Notes: generated by a model from the letters alone, not told the origin. A DNA stretch of 64,000 nt from Leptospira sp. (GCA_016742255.1 JACVCB010000019.1:1-64000), one strand, 5' to 3'; counted from the first letter of the stretch, positions 34,117-43,967 are shown. Numbers and translations are program-made.

Positions 34117-35009
34117 ACATTAAATTTTTATTACTTCTGATCCTTGCGATGGTTTCTTGGGGATTCTCTTGGCCCATTGCCAAGATGATTGCAGGTTCGG
34201 TACCGGTTCCTGTATTAGTGTTTTGGAGGTTCCTTGCTACCTTTTTATCAGTCATTCCAATTTTGTTTGTTATGCGATTGCCAATCCGATTAAAATCAGG
34301 AAAAGATTATTGGAATGTATTCATCGGTGGGATCATTTACACATTGTACAATCAATTTTTCTTTTTGGGTTTAAAGAATGGATTACCAGGTGCTGGTGGT
34401 GTACTTGTTACAACTTTAAATCCTATTGTAACGTTTTTTATAGTATTTTTAGTTCAAAAAAAATCTATCAGCAAACGCCAAGTTTTAGGGCTATTTTTTG
34501 GTTTTATTGGTGGATTGGTAATTCTACAAGTTTGGAAAATAAGTATCGATTATCTTTTGTTATCTGGTAACTTATTCTTTTTGTTATGTTCCTTTGTTTG
34601 GGCGACACTTTCACTCAATAGTCAAAAAACTGGGAAATCAATGTCTCCGATTACCTATAGTTTTTATGTCTATGGCGTTGGATCTATTTTAGAACTTTTA
34701 TTCTGTTGGAATGACCCTAACTTTTGGAAGGTTTGGGATTTTGGGTATAAGTTTTGGTTTGCAATTTTTTATCTGACTGTGATCTCAACTACCTTTGGAA
34801 CAACTGTTTATTTTTATGCAGCAACAAGACTTGGATCCGAAATTGCGAGTAGTTTTATATTTATCGTTCCTCTGTCTGCCTATTTGAGTAGTTATTTCAT
34901 TTTGGATGAAGTTGTTCAAATTCCAGTGATCATTGGTGGTGCATTGGCAATGTTAGCAGTATATCTAATCAACTCAAAACACAAAAAGAAGGAATCAATC
35001 ATTTCATGA
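34113..35009 (+). CDS. DMT superfamily transporter (EamA type)
   Basis: The 298-residue protein has 10 helices in two EamA repeats. The opening is LLLLILAMVSWGFSWPIAKM, with VPVLVFWRFLATFL, and the first repeat ends FFGFIGGLVILQV. The second repeat contains STTFGTTVYFYAATRLG and SSFIFIVPLSAYLSSYFIL. Such transporters export metabolites or amino acids; the substrate is not readable. The start is TTG 34113, with AAAGGA 8 bases before, and it overlaps the AEC stop. The end overlaps the next start (ATGA). Confidence 0.87.
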   Translation: MNIKFLLLLILAMVSWGFSWPIAKMIAGSVPVPVLVFWRFLATFLSVIPILFVMRLPIRLKSGKDYWNVFIGGIIYTLYNQFFFLGLKNGLPGAGGVLVTTLNPIVTFFIVFLVQKKSISKRQVLGLFFGFIGGLVILQVWKISIDYLLLSGNLFFLLCSFVWATLSLNSQKTGKSMSPITYSFYVYGVGSILELLFCWNDPNFWKVWDFGYKFWFAIFYLTVISTTFGTTVYFYAATRLGSEIASSFIFIVPLSAYLSSYFILDEVVQIPVIIGGALAMLAVYLINSKHKKKESIIS

Positions 35010-35485
35010 GACCAATCTCTTGGAGAAAAAGATTTAAGATTTGGTTATATAATTTTTATCCACCTTACATAGGTGCGGGAATACGGATTAAAAAAATAGC
35101 AAAGGATTTAACTTCATTCGAAGTGGAAATGAAATTAAGTTTTTACAATCGAAATTATGTTGGTGTACATTTTGGTGGTTCTTTATACTCAATGTGTGAT
35201 CCTTTTTTTATGTTAATTTTATTGGAAACACTTGGTTCTGATTATATTGTTTGGGATAAAATTGGATCAATGAGCTTTATCAAACCAGGTAAGGGAAAAG
35301 TGAAAGCCAGATTTTCGATTCCAGATGAGGAAATCCAAAAGATCAAAACTGAAATTGAGGCAAAACGAAAAGGAGAATTTCATTTTACCACAAATGTCTT
35401 TGATGAATCGAATAGTATAGTTGCTACACTAGATAAAACTATCTACATTCGGAAACGAGGAAAACTTCCGATACAAAATGTTTAG
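35006..35485 (+). CDS. DUF4442 hotdog-fold thioesterase-like protein
   Basis: The 159-residue protein has a hotdog pattern of the DUF4442/YiiD_C group: FYPPYIGAGIRIKKIAKDLTS, broken here at AGIRI, then NRNYVGVHFGGSLYSMCDPFFMLIL around the long helix, and KARFSIPDEEIQKIK. The family is related to acyl-CoA or acyl-ACP thioesterases, but many members have no proven activity. It is the last gene of the unit headed by the acyl-CoA dehydrogenase, which fits a role in acyl-thioester metabolism, as inference. Confidence 0.82.
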   Translation: MRPISWRKRFKIWLYNFYPPYIGAGIRIKKIAKDLTSFEVEMKLSFYNRNYVGVHFGGSLYSMCDPFFMLILLETLGSDYIVWDKIGSMSFIKPGKGKVKARFSIPDEEIQKIKTEIEAKRKGEFHFTTNVFDESNSIVATLDKTIYIRKRGKLPIQNV

Positions 35486-35494
35486 TCTTTATTC

Positions 35495-35542
35495 AGTTAT
35501 CTTAAGTTTTAATTCAGTAGCAGCATCAAATGAAAGATAACT
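35495..35542. repeat. Inverted repeat between convergent genes, possible terminator
   Basis: AGTTATCTT (35495-35503) and AAGATAACT (35534-35542) form a 9-base inverted repeat with a 30-base loop, just after the DUF4442 stop. On the plus strand it is followed by AGTATTTTTTG, a T-run. It overlaps the end of the convergent acyltransferase gene. The long loop makes it a weak terminator candidate. Confidence 0.35.
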
Positions 35543-37961
35543 AGTATTTTTTGTCTTCATCTTCAGGAATCATACTTGCATAATACAGTAGAAGAGCGTC
35601 ATTTTTAGAATGAACCATTCGATTTGCCTCTTCTATCATTTTACGTTTTTCTAAAATCTTTTTACCTTTCTCCCAAATTTCTTCAGGATCCCGGATCAAA
35701 TAATTACCATCATGTCTTGAAATAAAGTCTTCAATTAACATTGTACTTTGAGAGACTTCTACTGAATAATCATTCTCCACTAAGATCTTTGCAACGATTT
35801 GATTTGGTAAAATCTTATGGTATTGTTTCCAACCCTTTGTGATACGATAACTCAATTCAATGGTAGGATCTTCTGTATGAGCATATTCCGAAATCGGAAT
35901 CGGATCACAAAATTCAACGTAAACATTGGATCGTTTTGCTAAAAATCCTGCCATCCCAAGTTCTTCTGGTATATTGCAGAACTGGTTATCTTCAGGAACG
36001 GTTTCATATGAGACTGAGATCGGTACAATCACAATCTCTGTTCCAGAACTTCGGAATGCATTTACTGCCGTAGTGAGCAGTCCCGTTTTTACTGGTACAA
36101 TTGCACCGGTTCTTGATCTGGTTCCTTCAGGATACACTAAAGATGGAATTCCTTGTTCAAGCATCACTTGTGAATATAGTGTCAAACATTCAAGATACAA
36201 ACTATTCCTAGTTCGTTCTCGATCCACTGCATAAGCACCCAACGATTTTAACATCCACTCCCAAAATGGATTGGACATTAAATTGATACCTGCCGCATAA
36301 CGAGGAACAGGTAATCCTAAATGAAATAGTGAATAAGCAACTTCAACCGAATCTAAATGTGATCTGTGAGTCGGTGCATATAACAAGTTATACTTAGAGG
36401 AGAGAGCTTTTACAACTTCCGTTTTACCACCGATATGTGGGATCATGGAACCTTTGAGAAAACCACCAGAAAACAATCGAATCGGTGCAACAAATCTTAA
36501 AACAGACTCACGTACTGTCGGGCTATAATTATCGGCGATTTCATTTACATAAAAACGAACCAACTCTTTGATGGAAGTGAGTTCTTCATCTTTTTGGCAA
36601 TTTTGGAATCGTTGCCAAATTTCGATTTCTGATTCAAACTTAACTTCTTCTAGTTTTTGTTTTTTACGTTTCGCTTTTGTAAGTCGTTTTTGAGTGGATT
36701 CAATTACAGCAGAAGATTGTTTTTTCACTCTGCTAATGGTGCCTGGAACATTGCTGATTTGTTTTAGGATTCGATCTACTAATAGATTATGAAAATCAAT
36801 TCCAGAGGTAAGATTGAGCCCAACTTTCTTTTGGACCACAAGCGGAATGTTCTTAGCTTCTGTTTTTTTACCGCAGATTAAATCGATGAGTGAACCTGGT
36901 GGTTGTTTACGGGTTAATACATCGAATAAAGTTCTGTGAAGGGTAAAGGGAAGGCGAATCTCATTGGCAAGTTCGATGAGAATGCTGAGTGCATAGGTTC
37001 CTTCCACGTTATCGTGCCATTTTGTGGATTCTCTCTCAATGAAGGAACGAGGAGCAAAAAAGATTTCGATTCGATCTTTGATACTTAATTTTTCTCCACC
37101 TGACAAAAGTTCGCCTACAATCTTTTGACCAAACCCTCTGTTTCTGCTTTTGTTACTTGTTGCAGTTGTGATAAAATCTGCGAGTCCAGACCTACCCATC
37201 ACAGTGTCAGGTCTTGCACCATAACGCATCGCAAGGTCTCTTACTTCTTGGAAACCAACTGAGAGAATTTCTCCGAGTAGGTTTGATCCATAACGAGGCA
37301 GTAAGGATACAATCCCACTGGCAATCGCCATTGGATTTTTTGCCACTCCCACAATTTCCATTCCAATCACATCATCTGTAACTGAAGTGTTGATGAAATG
37401 AGATGTATAAACTTCAGATAAATATTCAGCTGTGATTTTATCAGATGAACCTATATTAAAAAAACTGAATTTTTCTTCTAAGATTTCGCCTAAAAGGGAA
37501 GGGCCGTTAACAACAGCCACTGAAGCATTATTAAAATTCCTTTCACTTAAGTAGTTTTGTAAATATTGAGAGTAAGTGATGAATCCTGTTTTTTTACGAT
37601 TTTTAGAATCCAAAATTCCTTTTGTTAAAAAAGAAAATACATAATTATTAAATGGTTCTAAAACTTCAATGAGACTATGGACACTGTCCAAAAATGATCG
37701 GGAAGGAACAGCTATATGAAATGCCCAATCATCTCGCCCAAATGCATCTAAACTTGACACGATGTCAATGTGATCGGGAAGTTCTATTGTCTTTCCCATA
37801 ATTTCTGTTTGGCGGCGTTTCTTTAGGAGCTCAACAAATTCTTTGTCTGGTATCCACAAAGTGATAGAATCATACTTTTCAGCCAGTATGGAAGCGATAA
37901 TGATACCCATTGGGCCACTACCCAAAACTGCTTGTTTTAAGTCGTTATAGGTTATTTGCAT
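35541..37961 (-). CDS. Glycerol-3-phosphate dehydrogenase / 1-acylglycerol-3-phosphate-type acyltransferase fusion
   Basis: The 806-residue protein joins two phospholipid enzymes. Residues 1-340 look like GpsA: the Rossmann start AVLGSGPMGIIIASILAEK, KNPMAIASGI, and the substrate site GLADFITTATSNKSRNRGFG. A basic linker follows (about 420-440). Residues about 505-760 are a PlsB/PlsC-type acyltransferase with APTHRSHLDSVE (HX4D) and YPEGTRSRTG. The protein could make glycerol 3-phosphate from dihydroxyacetone phosphate and then acylate it. Which glycerol position is used, and whether the dehydrogenase half is active, are open. It starts at ATG 37961 and is a single-gene unit convergent with the DUF4442 gene. 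Confidence 0.85.
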   Translation of the reverse strand: MQITYNDLKQAVLGSGPMGIIIASILAEKYDSITLWIPDKEFVELLKKRRQTEIMGKTIELPDHIDIVSSLDAFGRDDWAFHIAVPSRSFLDSVHSLIEVLEPFNNYVFSFLTKGILDSKNRKKTGFITYSQYLQNYLSERNFNNASVAVVNGPSLLGEILEEKFSFFNIGSSDKITAEYLSEVYTSHFINTSVTDDVIGMEIVGVAKNPMAIASGIVSLLPRYGSNLLGEILSVGFQEVRDLAMRYGARPDTVMGRSGLADFITTATSNKSRNRGFGQKIVGELLSGGEKLSIKDRIEIFFAPRSFIERESTKWHDNVEGTYALSILIELANEIRLPFTLHRTLFDVLTRKQPPGSLIDLICGKKTEAKNIPLVVQKKVGLNLTSGIDFHNLLVDRILKQISNVPGTISRVKKQSSAVIESTQKRLTKAKRKKQKLEEVKFESEIEIWQRFQNCQKDEELTSIKELVRFYVNEIADNYSPTVRESVLRFVAPIRLFSGGFLKGSMIPHIGGKTEVVKALSSKYNLLYAPTHRSHLDSVEVAYSLFHLGLPVPRYAAGINLMSNPFWEWMLKSLGAYAVDRERTRNSLYLECLTLYSQVMLEQGIPSLVYPEGTRSRTGAIVPVKTGLLTTAVNAFRSSGTEIVIVPISVSYETVPEDNQFCNIPEELGMAGFLAKRSNVYVEFCDPIPISEYAHTEDPTIELSYRITKGWKQYHKILPNQIVAKILVENDYSVEVSQSTMLIEDFISRHDGNYLIRDPEEIWEKGKKILEKRKMIEEANRMVHSKNDALLLYYASMIPEDEDKKY

Positions 37962-38021
37962 AAAAAATTAACATTTAAATATTTCGGGAAAGTCTCATTG
38001 TATTTGTTTGCTTGAAACGAA

Positions 38022-39455
38022 TTGAGTCTATCGAAAAAGTATCAGGTGAGTATAAAACGTCAAGTCACAATGATTCGAGCAGGTCTTCTATTTTCGACTC
38101 TTTCCATTTTTCCAGCCATCTTTGGCTTATACCAATCGTGGCTCGGACTCACCCCCGCCCAAGAAATCAATTTAGCAATTGCTCTGGTTGTTTCCTTCCT
38201 TTGGGTCACTGAACTCATCCCATTATATGTCACAGGATTTTTGGTTCTTTTTTTAGAGTTGGTTTGGTTGATTCCAGGTTGGGGTCCAGGTGCTCCAAAA
38301 ACGATTACTTTTTTATCTTGTTATTTTTCGGAGACCATCTTACTCTTCTTAGGTGGTTTTGTGATCTCCAGTGCGATCAGTTTTTATGGTCTTGATGTGA
38401 CCATTGCTAAATTTGTGATCAAAAATACGAAAGGTTCAGCATTTTTACTCGTTTTATCATTAGGTTTTGCCACTGCCTTTTTGTCCTGTTGGATGAACAA
38501 TACGGCAACAGCCGCCATGATGTTAGGACTTGTCTCTTCCATGATGAAATCTTTGGATGAGAATAGCCCTTTACGAAAATCAATTTTGTTTATGGTTCCT
38601 TTTTCCGCAAATTTAGGTGGGATTGGAACACCAGTTGGAACCCTTCCCAATGTGATTGGCATTGCCTATTTACAAGAAAAAGGGTTTCAAATTGGATTTT
38701 TGGATTGGATGGCGTTTGCGTTTCCAGTCTTCATCCTTTCCGTTTTGGCTCTTGCTGGAATTTTGTACATTGTGTACCTAAAAAAAGAAAAATCCATCCA
38801 ATCAATTCGATTGATCCAAGTGCAAGAGGAGAACACGTCTGTTTCTTCCCAAAGAAAACTGATCTCGATTGTGATCATTCTTATCACAATTCTCGGATGG
38901 ATTAGTTCTGATTGGCATGGAATTTCCAATGGAACTGTCGCATTATTTCCAGTGATTGTTTTTTTTGGATTTTCCCTTTTGGATCTAAAGGAATTTCGAA
39001 ATTTATCGTGGGATGTTTTAATCCTTATGGGAGGTGGAATTGCTCTCGGAAAAGCTTTTGAAGAAACCGGACTTGCCAAACATTTTGTTACCTTGTTAAT
39101 GTTAGGTGACTCAAGTCAGTTAGGATTGTTTTTATTTTTTTCGATTTTGTCTTTGTTTCTCTCTTGTTTTCTTAGTAACACAAGTGTTGCAAATTTGATC
39201 TTACCCATTACCATGGGACTTCCTACGGATCTCATTTTACCGGCGGCCATTGGCGCAACCATAGGTGCCTCTCTCGCGATGCCATTACCTGTCTCAACTC
39301 CTCCCAATGCATTGGCTTTCAGTTATGGTGGCATTCGGAGTTTAGAAATGGTAAAAATAGGTGGGTCCATTTCCATCGTGGCATGGGTCTTTTTTACCGT
39401 TGTGGGAGGATTCCTTTTGCACCAATTGCACATTGTGGATTTTTCTAAGTTTTAA
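38022..39455 (+). CDS. DASS family (SLC13-like) anion symporter
   Basis: The 477-residue protein has about 12 helices and the two signature motifs of divalent anion:sodium symporters: SCWMNNTATAAMMLGL with the SNT-like MNNT motif in the first half, and FLSNTSVANLILPI in the second half. The segment MPLPVSTPPNALAFSYG lies near the C-terminus. The substrates of relatives are di- or tricarboxylates or sulfate. The start is uncertain: TTG 38022 gives the longest frame, GTG 38046 and ATG 38070 are possible, and none has a clear ribosome site. It is divergent from the acyltransferase fusion gene. Confidence 0.88.
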   Translation: MSLSKKYQVSIKRQVTMIRAGLLFSTLSIFPAIFGLYQSWLGLTPAQEINLAIALVVSFLWVTELIPLYVTGFLVLFLELVWLIPGWGPGAPKTITFLSCYFSETILLFLGGFVISSAISFYGLDVTIAKFVIKNTKGSAFLLVLSLGFATAFLSCWMNNTATAAMMLGLVSSMMKSLDENSPLRKSILFMVPFSANLGGIGTPVGTLPNVIGIAYLQEKGFQIGFLDWMAFAFPVFILSVLALAGILYIVYLKKEKSIQSIRLIQVQEENTSVSSQRKLISIVIILITILGWISSDWHGISNGTVALFPVIVFFGFSLLDLKEFRNLSWDVLILMGGGIALGKAFEETGLAKHFVTLLMLGDSSQLGLFLFFSILSLFLSCFLSNTSVANLILPITMGLPTDLILPAAIGATIGASLAMPLPVSTPPNALAFSYGGIRSLEMVKIGGSISIVAWVFFTVVGGFLLHQLHIVDFSKF

Positions 39456-39503
39456 AAAAAAGACTTTTCCTTGGTTTCTCATCCGTTAGCCTTCTCACGG
39501 ATT

Positions 39504-40076
39504 ATGATTCGATTTCGAAAATTCGCACTACTAGTCTTATGTTCCCTTTTTTTTCTCTCATCTTGTTATAATTATATGAGTGAAGATGTGCCTATTGTCA
39601 CAAGACCCGATTTTAAACAACAAATCCCACTGTTATCCATCAAAGTTTCCACTCCTGAAAACAATAAAAACAAAAGGGAAATCACAGCATTATATACAAA
39701 ATATCTCTCGGAAACTGGTTATTTTGGCAGAGTATTGTCAGATGGTGTCAGAGCAAACCATCACATTGACATTTACACCAGTGAAGTGAATGAATACGAA
39801 CATTTCTGGGTTTCGTCGATATCAACAATCTTTATGATAGGAACTGCAGGATTATTACCGTCTATTTACTCGAAAGAACGTGTGTTACATGCAGATTTTT
39901 ATTTAAACGATAAACTGATTGGCCGAGAAAAATACAGGCAAAAACATTCTACATTGTTTGGAATTCCATTTATGTTTATTTGGGAAACTGGAATCAAAGA
40001 AGCAAAAACCATCCAATACAATAAAGAAAAAAATCTCATCCATAATGTCGTACAAGATTATAACCGTTACTTATAG
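39504..40076 (+). CDS. Hypothetical lipoprotein
   Basis: The 190-residue protein has a signal peptide ending FFLSSC (cysteine about residue 21), a lipobox. The mature domain has a mixed pattern with PLLSIKVSTPENNK, LYTKYLSETGYF and DGVRANHHIDIYTSEV. It also has a short hydrophobic stretch (SSISTIFMIGTAGLLPSI), so the shape may be a small beta-rich lipoprotein of the type seen in the leptospiral envelope. No family named. I use ATG 39504 over the earlier TTG at 39471, since the signal peptide then begins normally. The CAP-domain lipoprotein gene follows 8 bases later. Confidence 0.72.
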   Translation: MIRFRKFALLVLCSLFFLSSCYNYMSEDVPIVTRPDFKQQIPLLSIKVSTPENNKNKREITALYTKYLSETGYFGRVLSDGVRANHHIDIYTSEVNEYEHFWVSSISTIFMIGTAGLLPSIYSKERVLHADFYLNDKLIGREKYRQKHSTLFGIPFMFIWETGIKEAKTIQYNKEKNLIHNVVQDYNRYL

Positions 40077-40084
40077 GAGTTGTC

Positions 40085-40933
40085 ATGAAATTACAAACAA
40101 ACACAAACCAAACACCAAAACAAAAAAATCCTTCTCTTTTAGGAATTAGTTTTTTAGCTCTTTTTGTATTCACTTTGTGCAAAACTCCGGAAGTCAAAAA
40201 GGCTCCTGTTGTAGTGGTGGAAGAACCTAAAAAAGTAGAACAAGTTGTTGAAAAACAAGATCCTAATTTAGCATTTTTAGAAAGTATCGAAGATGGAAGG
40301 GAACTTCCCGATTCCGATAAATGGAAAGTAGAACAATATGAGTCTTTTAATGAGGATACATTTCCATCCTATGGCCCTGCAAATGCGACAATTGATTTTG
40401 CAAAAGTAGACTATCCTTTGTTAAATGCTGCTATCTTTTATGTAACATCAAAAGAAAGAAAACAATTAGGCTTACGACCATTTAAGTATTCAGAACGTTG
40501 CGAACAAGCTGCCTTTGGACATGCACAGGACATGGTGACTTATGATTTTTATTCGCATACAAGCACTGTAAATGGAAAAGAAACTCTAAGGGATCGATTG
40601 GATTTAGTAGGTTTTTCAGAAACTTATTCCGCTGAAAATATCATCAATGCATTTGGAATCCAATACCAAAGTGGACGACCTGTTTTCACACCTGCACAAA
40701 ATGGCGGACCATTTTTCAGTTACACAAAGGCAGGAACACCAATTCCAAATCATACCTACTTAAGTTTAGCAAAAGCTGTGGTAGAAATCTGGTTCAATTC
40801 TCCAGGACACAGAAAGAATATTCTCAATCCAGAGTTTAATTATATGGGAGCAGGGGCTTACTTTTATAAGGATAAAAAATTCTTTGATGTAGACAAAGTC
40901 AAAGCGGTGCAGGTTTTTACTGGTAAACCTTAA
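40085..40933 (+). CDS. CAP (SCP/PR1-like) domain lipoprotein
   Basis: The 282-residue protein has a long N-terminus, then a signal segment ending LFVFTLC (a likely lipid-modified cysteine near residue 34). A Val/Glu/Lys-rich linker follows. The CAP domain lies at about 125-275. It has CEQAAFGHAQDMVTYDFYSHTS, with the two conserved His residues, then AENIINAFG, and VEIWFNSPGHRKNILNPEFNYMGAG, broken here at GHRKN. Bacterial CAP proteins are secreted or surface-bound with unclear activity. Start ATG 40085 has TAGGAG upstream. It is convergent with the EVE gene. Confidence 0.85.
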   Translation: MKLQTNTNQTPKQKNPSLLGISFLALFVFTLCKTPEVKKAPVVVVEEPKKVEQVVEKQDPNLAFLESIEDGRELPDSDKWKVEQYESFNEDTFPSYGPANATIDFAKVDYPLLNAAIFYVTSKERKQLGLRPFKYSERCEQAAFGHAQDMVTYDFYSHTSTVNGKETLRDRLDLVGFSETYSAENIINAFGIQYQSGRPVFTPAQNGGPFFSYTKAGTPIPNHTYLSLAKAVVEIWFNSPGHRKNILNPEFNYMGAGAYFYKDKKFFDVDKVKAVQVFTGKP

Positions 40934-40937
40934 TTGA

Positions 40938-41405
40938 TTACTTTACAGTAACGCCTGCTAATTTTGTAACAATCTCAAATTCCTTTTTTGTCACAGGTTG
41001 GATCGATAATCTCGATCCTTTCTGTGTGACAACCATCGATTCTAAACCTTTTGTTTTTTTCAAAAGATCGAGTGAGATCATTTCTTTGAATTTGGTATGA
41101 GGTTTGAGGTGAACGCCAAACCACCGAGGTTCCTTGCCTTTCAGTTTGGGATCAAAGTATTTGTGATTCGGGTCAAATTGGTAAGGGTCGGGACTCGCTT
41201 CTTTTGCGACTTCAGCGATACCCACAACACCTGGGGGTTCTAAACGACTGTGGTAAAATAAAACCAAGTCACCTAACTTCACTTCATCACGAAGATAATT
41301 ACGTGCTTGGTAATTTCTGACTCCCTCCCAATACGAGAGTCTTTCTCGTATTAGGTCGTCGATGGAAAAAACATCTGGTTCTGTTTTAAAGAGCCAATAC
41401 TTCAT
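40938..41405 (-). CDS. EVE domain protein (thymocyte nuclear protein 1 family)
   Basis: The 155-residue protein matches the EVE domain over its whole length: [48 protein letters not shown], broken at ARNYL, and GVVGIAEVAKEASPDPYQFD. EVE and the related PUA-like YTH domains recognise modified bases in RNA or DNA, so this may be a reader of modified nucleotides. The start codon overlaps the ftsH stop codon by one base (TTAATG on the minus strand is TAATG), so it is the last gene of the ftsH unit. Confidence 0.92.
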   Translation of the reverse strand: MKYWLFKTEPDVFSIDDLIRERLSYWEGVRNYQARNYLRDEVKLGDLVLFYHSRLEPPGVVGIAEVAKEASPDPYQFDPNHKYFDPKLKGKEPRWFGVHLKPHTKFKEMISLDLLKKTKGLESMVVTQKGSRLSIQPVTKKEFEIVTKLAGVTVK

Positions 41406-43357
41406 TAAGCCGAATAAGCTGGTTTTGTAGCAGAAGATCCTTTTCCTTTCTTGGATCCAACACCTGGTTTTGAATCAGAAAATTTATCAAAAGAAGGTTG
41501 TACGATATCTGTTAATTCCTGTGCATCAATGGTTTCTTTTGCAAGAAGTGCCTTTGCAATCGCATCCAATTTCTTTTGGTTCTTTTTCACCAAATCACGT
41601 CCTTTGTCGAGACAAGTTTGGATGATACGTTTTACTTCTTGGTCAATCATGGCAGCAAATTCTTCTGAGTAAGGTTTGCTTGTATGCCCATAGTCCCTTC
41701 CCATAAACGGTGAAGACTCACCCGATCCATAGTGGATGGTTCCGAGTTTTTCAGACATACCCCATTCACACACCATACGTCGTGCAATGTTGGTTGCTTG
41801 TTGGATGTCATTGGAAGATCCATTGGAAGGATCACCAAAGATGAGTTCTTCTGCGATGTATCCACCCATTGACATCACAATTCGATCCAAACAATAGTTT
41901 TTACGATAGGAATGTCTGTCTTCCACTGGAAGGGATTGAGTGAGTCCAAGTGCTCTTCCGCGTGGGATGATGGTGACTTTATGAACTGGTTCGGTATACG
42001 GCAGTAAGGTGCCAAGAAGAGCGTGACCCGCTTCATGGTAAGCTGTCATTTCTTTCTCTTTGTCCGAGATGAACATCGACTTACGTTCCGGTCCCATCAT
42101 CACCTTATCACGAGCTTCTTCCAGTTCTTCTTGGGTCACACGTTTTTTGTTACGACGTGCAGCAAGAAGTGCTGCTTCGTTGATGAGGTTCGCAAGATCT
42201 GCCCCTGTAAATCCAGGAGTTCCGCGAGCAATGGAGTTTAAAGAAATATCAGAAACAAGAGGCACTTTTTTTGCATGAACGGCTAAGATCTCTTCACGGC
42301 CTTTTAGGTCTGGGAGGTCTACAATCACTTGTCTGTCGAAACGACCTGGACGAAGGAGGGCTGGGTCAAGGACATCAGCACGGTTTGTGGCCGCCATCAC
42401 GATGACACCTTCATTCATTTCGAATCCATCCATCTCAACTAACATCTGATTGAGGGTCTGTTCTCTTTCGTCGTGTCCACCACCGAGTCCTGCACCACGA
42501 AGGCGACCAACTGCATCAATCTCATCAATGAAGATGATACAAGGTGCATTCTTTTTTCCTTGGTCAAAAAGATCGCGCACACGTGATGCACCGACACCCA
42601 CAAACATTTCCACAAAGTCAGAACCAGAGATGGAGAAAAAAGGAACACCAGCTTCTCCAGCAACTGCTTTTGCAAGTAAGGTTTTACCAGTACCTGGAGG
42701 ACCAACGAGGAGAACTCCTTTAGGAATCCTTGCACCAATGGCTTGGAATTTTTTTGGATCTTTTAAAAATTCAATGATTTCGAGAAGTTCAACTTTTGCT
42801 TCTTCACAACCAGCAACATCATTAAAGGTTACTTTTACTTTTGGATCCACATTCATTTTGGCACGAGATTTACCAAAAGTAAATGCTTTGTTACCAGATG
42901 CTTGGAGTTGGCGCATCATGATAAACCAAATGATCCCAAGAGCGAATAACCAAGGAATGATACCTGATACAACACTCCAAAATTTATTTTCTTCAGTGGA
43001 CTTTGCAGTGAAACTAAGGCGTGACTTACGAAGTTTTGTCACCAAATCATCGTTCACTTGTGCTACATTGGTTTTGAAAGGTTTTGGTTTGTTGTCCTTA
43101 CTGTTTTCAGGAATGTACCAACCTTCAATGAGTTCTTTATCAATGATGATTTGTTGTTTGGATGAAATGTCTTTCCCATCTTTAGAAGTGATTTTCCCAA
43201 TGGGTTTTTTTCCTTCAATGGGTTCTACCATATTCAAAAAATCGGAATAACTGATTTCGTCGGGTTTACCGGCAAAGTCTTGGCCTTTGTAAACCGTTGC
43301 CAAAATGACAAGGAATACGAGTAAAAATAGGAATACGGTTTTGATGTTTTTATTCAT
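41405..43357 (-). CDS. ftsH: ATP-dependent zinc metalloprotease FtsH
   Basis: The 650-residue membrane protease degrades misfolded membrane proteins and some regulators. It has two N-terminal helices (about 7-24 and 131-148) flanking a periplasmic domain with many lysines. The AAA+ domain includes [20 protein letters not shown] (Walker A), [12 protein letters not shown] (Walker B) and the SRH region [21 protein letters not shown]. The zinc site is [12 protein letters not shown] (HEXXH). The C-terminus ends in a Ser/Lys-rich tail. All catalytic motifs are intact. It lies 27 bases downstream of the Pth-like gene in the long minus-strand unit. Confidence 0.97.
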   Translation of the reverse strand: MNKNIKTVFLFLLVFLVILATVYKGQDFAGKPDEISYSDFLNMVEPIEGKKPIGKITSKDGKDISSKQQIIIDKELIEGWYIPENSKDNKPKPFKTNVAQVNDDLVTKLRKSRLSFTAKSTEENKFWSVVSGIIPWLFALGIIWFIMMRQLQASGNKAFTFGKSRAKMNVDPKVKVTFNDVAGCEEAKVELLEIIEFLKDPKKFQAIGARIPKGVLLVGPPGTGKTLLAKAVAGEAGVPFFSISGSDFVEMFVGVGASRVRDLFDQGKKNAPCIIFIDEIDAVGRLRGAGLGGGHDEREQTLNQMLVEMDGFEMNEGVIVMAATNRADVLDPALLRPGRFDRQVIVDLPDLKGREEILAVHAKKVPLVSDISLNSIARGTPGFTGADLANLINEAALLAARRNKKRVTQEELEEARDKVMMGPERKSMFISDKEKEMTAYHEAGHALLGTLLPYTEPVHKVTIIPRGRALGLTQSLPVEDRHSYRKNYCLDRIVMSMGGYIAEELIFGDPSNGSSNDIQQATNIARRMVCEWGMSEKLGTIHYGSGESSPFMGRDYGHTSKPYSEEFAAMIDQEVKRIIQTCLDKGRDLVKKNQKKLDAIAKALLAKETIDAQELTDIVQPSFDKFSDSKPGVGSKKGKGSSATKPAYSA

Positions 43358-43384
43358 GTAAGACTTCCGAAGATTAGACTACAA

Positions 43385-43948
43385 TCAAAGGTGATATTTC
43401 TGAATCACTTCGTCGATATCCCCCATGGAAATCGAACGAATCGCCGCTTCGGCGTCATTGATGATCTGTATCAAACTCAGGTTCTCTAAAGGCTCAAAAT
43501 CTTCACGTAAAAAATCTTCTCTTTTTTTCGGATTGTAGCTAGAATTAAGAACGCCGATCCGAATGCGAATGAAGTTAGGAGAACGTAATGAGACAGAAAT
43601 CGAGTTTACCCCAGGATTTGTGTCATTTTCGCCACCTTTTGTGACTACGATTTGGCCTAGTTCCAGTCCCACATCTTCGTGGATCACAACGATGTCTTTG
43701 ACTTGGATTTTGAGAAAGGAGGCAATGTAGAGGACAGACTCACCAGAGAGTTCGCTGAAGGTTTGTGGTTTGAGTAAAACCACTTCATCCCCTTCAAAGT
43801 CGCCTCGTCCAATGAGTGATTTTTTCTTTTTAGTTTTGATTTCGATGCCAATGTTGTTCGCAATGACATCGAGAATCTTAAAACCAATGTTAGATCGATT
43901 GTTGTTATATTTATCGCCAGGATTTCCCAGCCCTACAATTAACTTCAT
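43385..43948 (-). CDS. Peptidyl-tRNA hydrolase-like protein lacking catalytic residues
   Basis: The 187-residue protein aligns with Pth along its length: LIVGLGNPGDKYNNNRSNIGF at the start (split here at NNNR), then LLKPQTFSELSGESV, DIVVIHEDVGLELG and RIRIGV, and an end like Pth. The residues that do catalysis in E. coli Pth are changed. His20 is Ser (position 19), Asn68 is Glu (66), Asp93 is Glu (91), and the H113-N114 pair reads Asn-Pro (111-112) in NDTNPGVNS. Asn10 and Arg19 equivalents are kept. It is in the usual place after rplY, so it descends from pth, but activity is doubtful. Whether another hydrolase exists cannot be told here. Confidence 0.85.
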   Translation of the reverse strand: MKLIVGLGNPGDKYNNNRSNIGFKILDVIANNIGIEIKTKKKKSLIGRGDFEGDEVVLLKPQTFSELSGESVLYIASFLKIQVKDIVVIHEDVGLELGQIVVTKGGENDTNPGVNSISVSLRSPNFIRIRIGVLNSSYNPKKREDFLREDFEPLENLSLIQIINDAEAAIRSISMGDIDEVIQKYHL

Positions 43949-43967
43949 TGGTTCTTAAAAGTAGTTC

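Noticed and set aside
42450..43250. Long open frame antisense to ftsH (266 codons)
   Set aside because: It is the complement of a strongly conserved AAA+ protease and shows no domain of its own; the codon pattern is that of a shadow.
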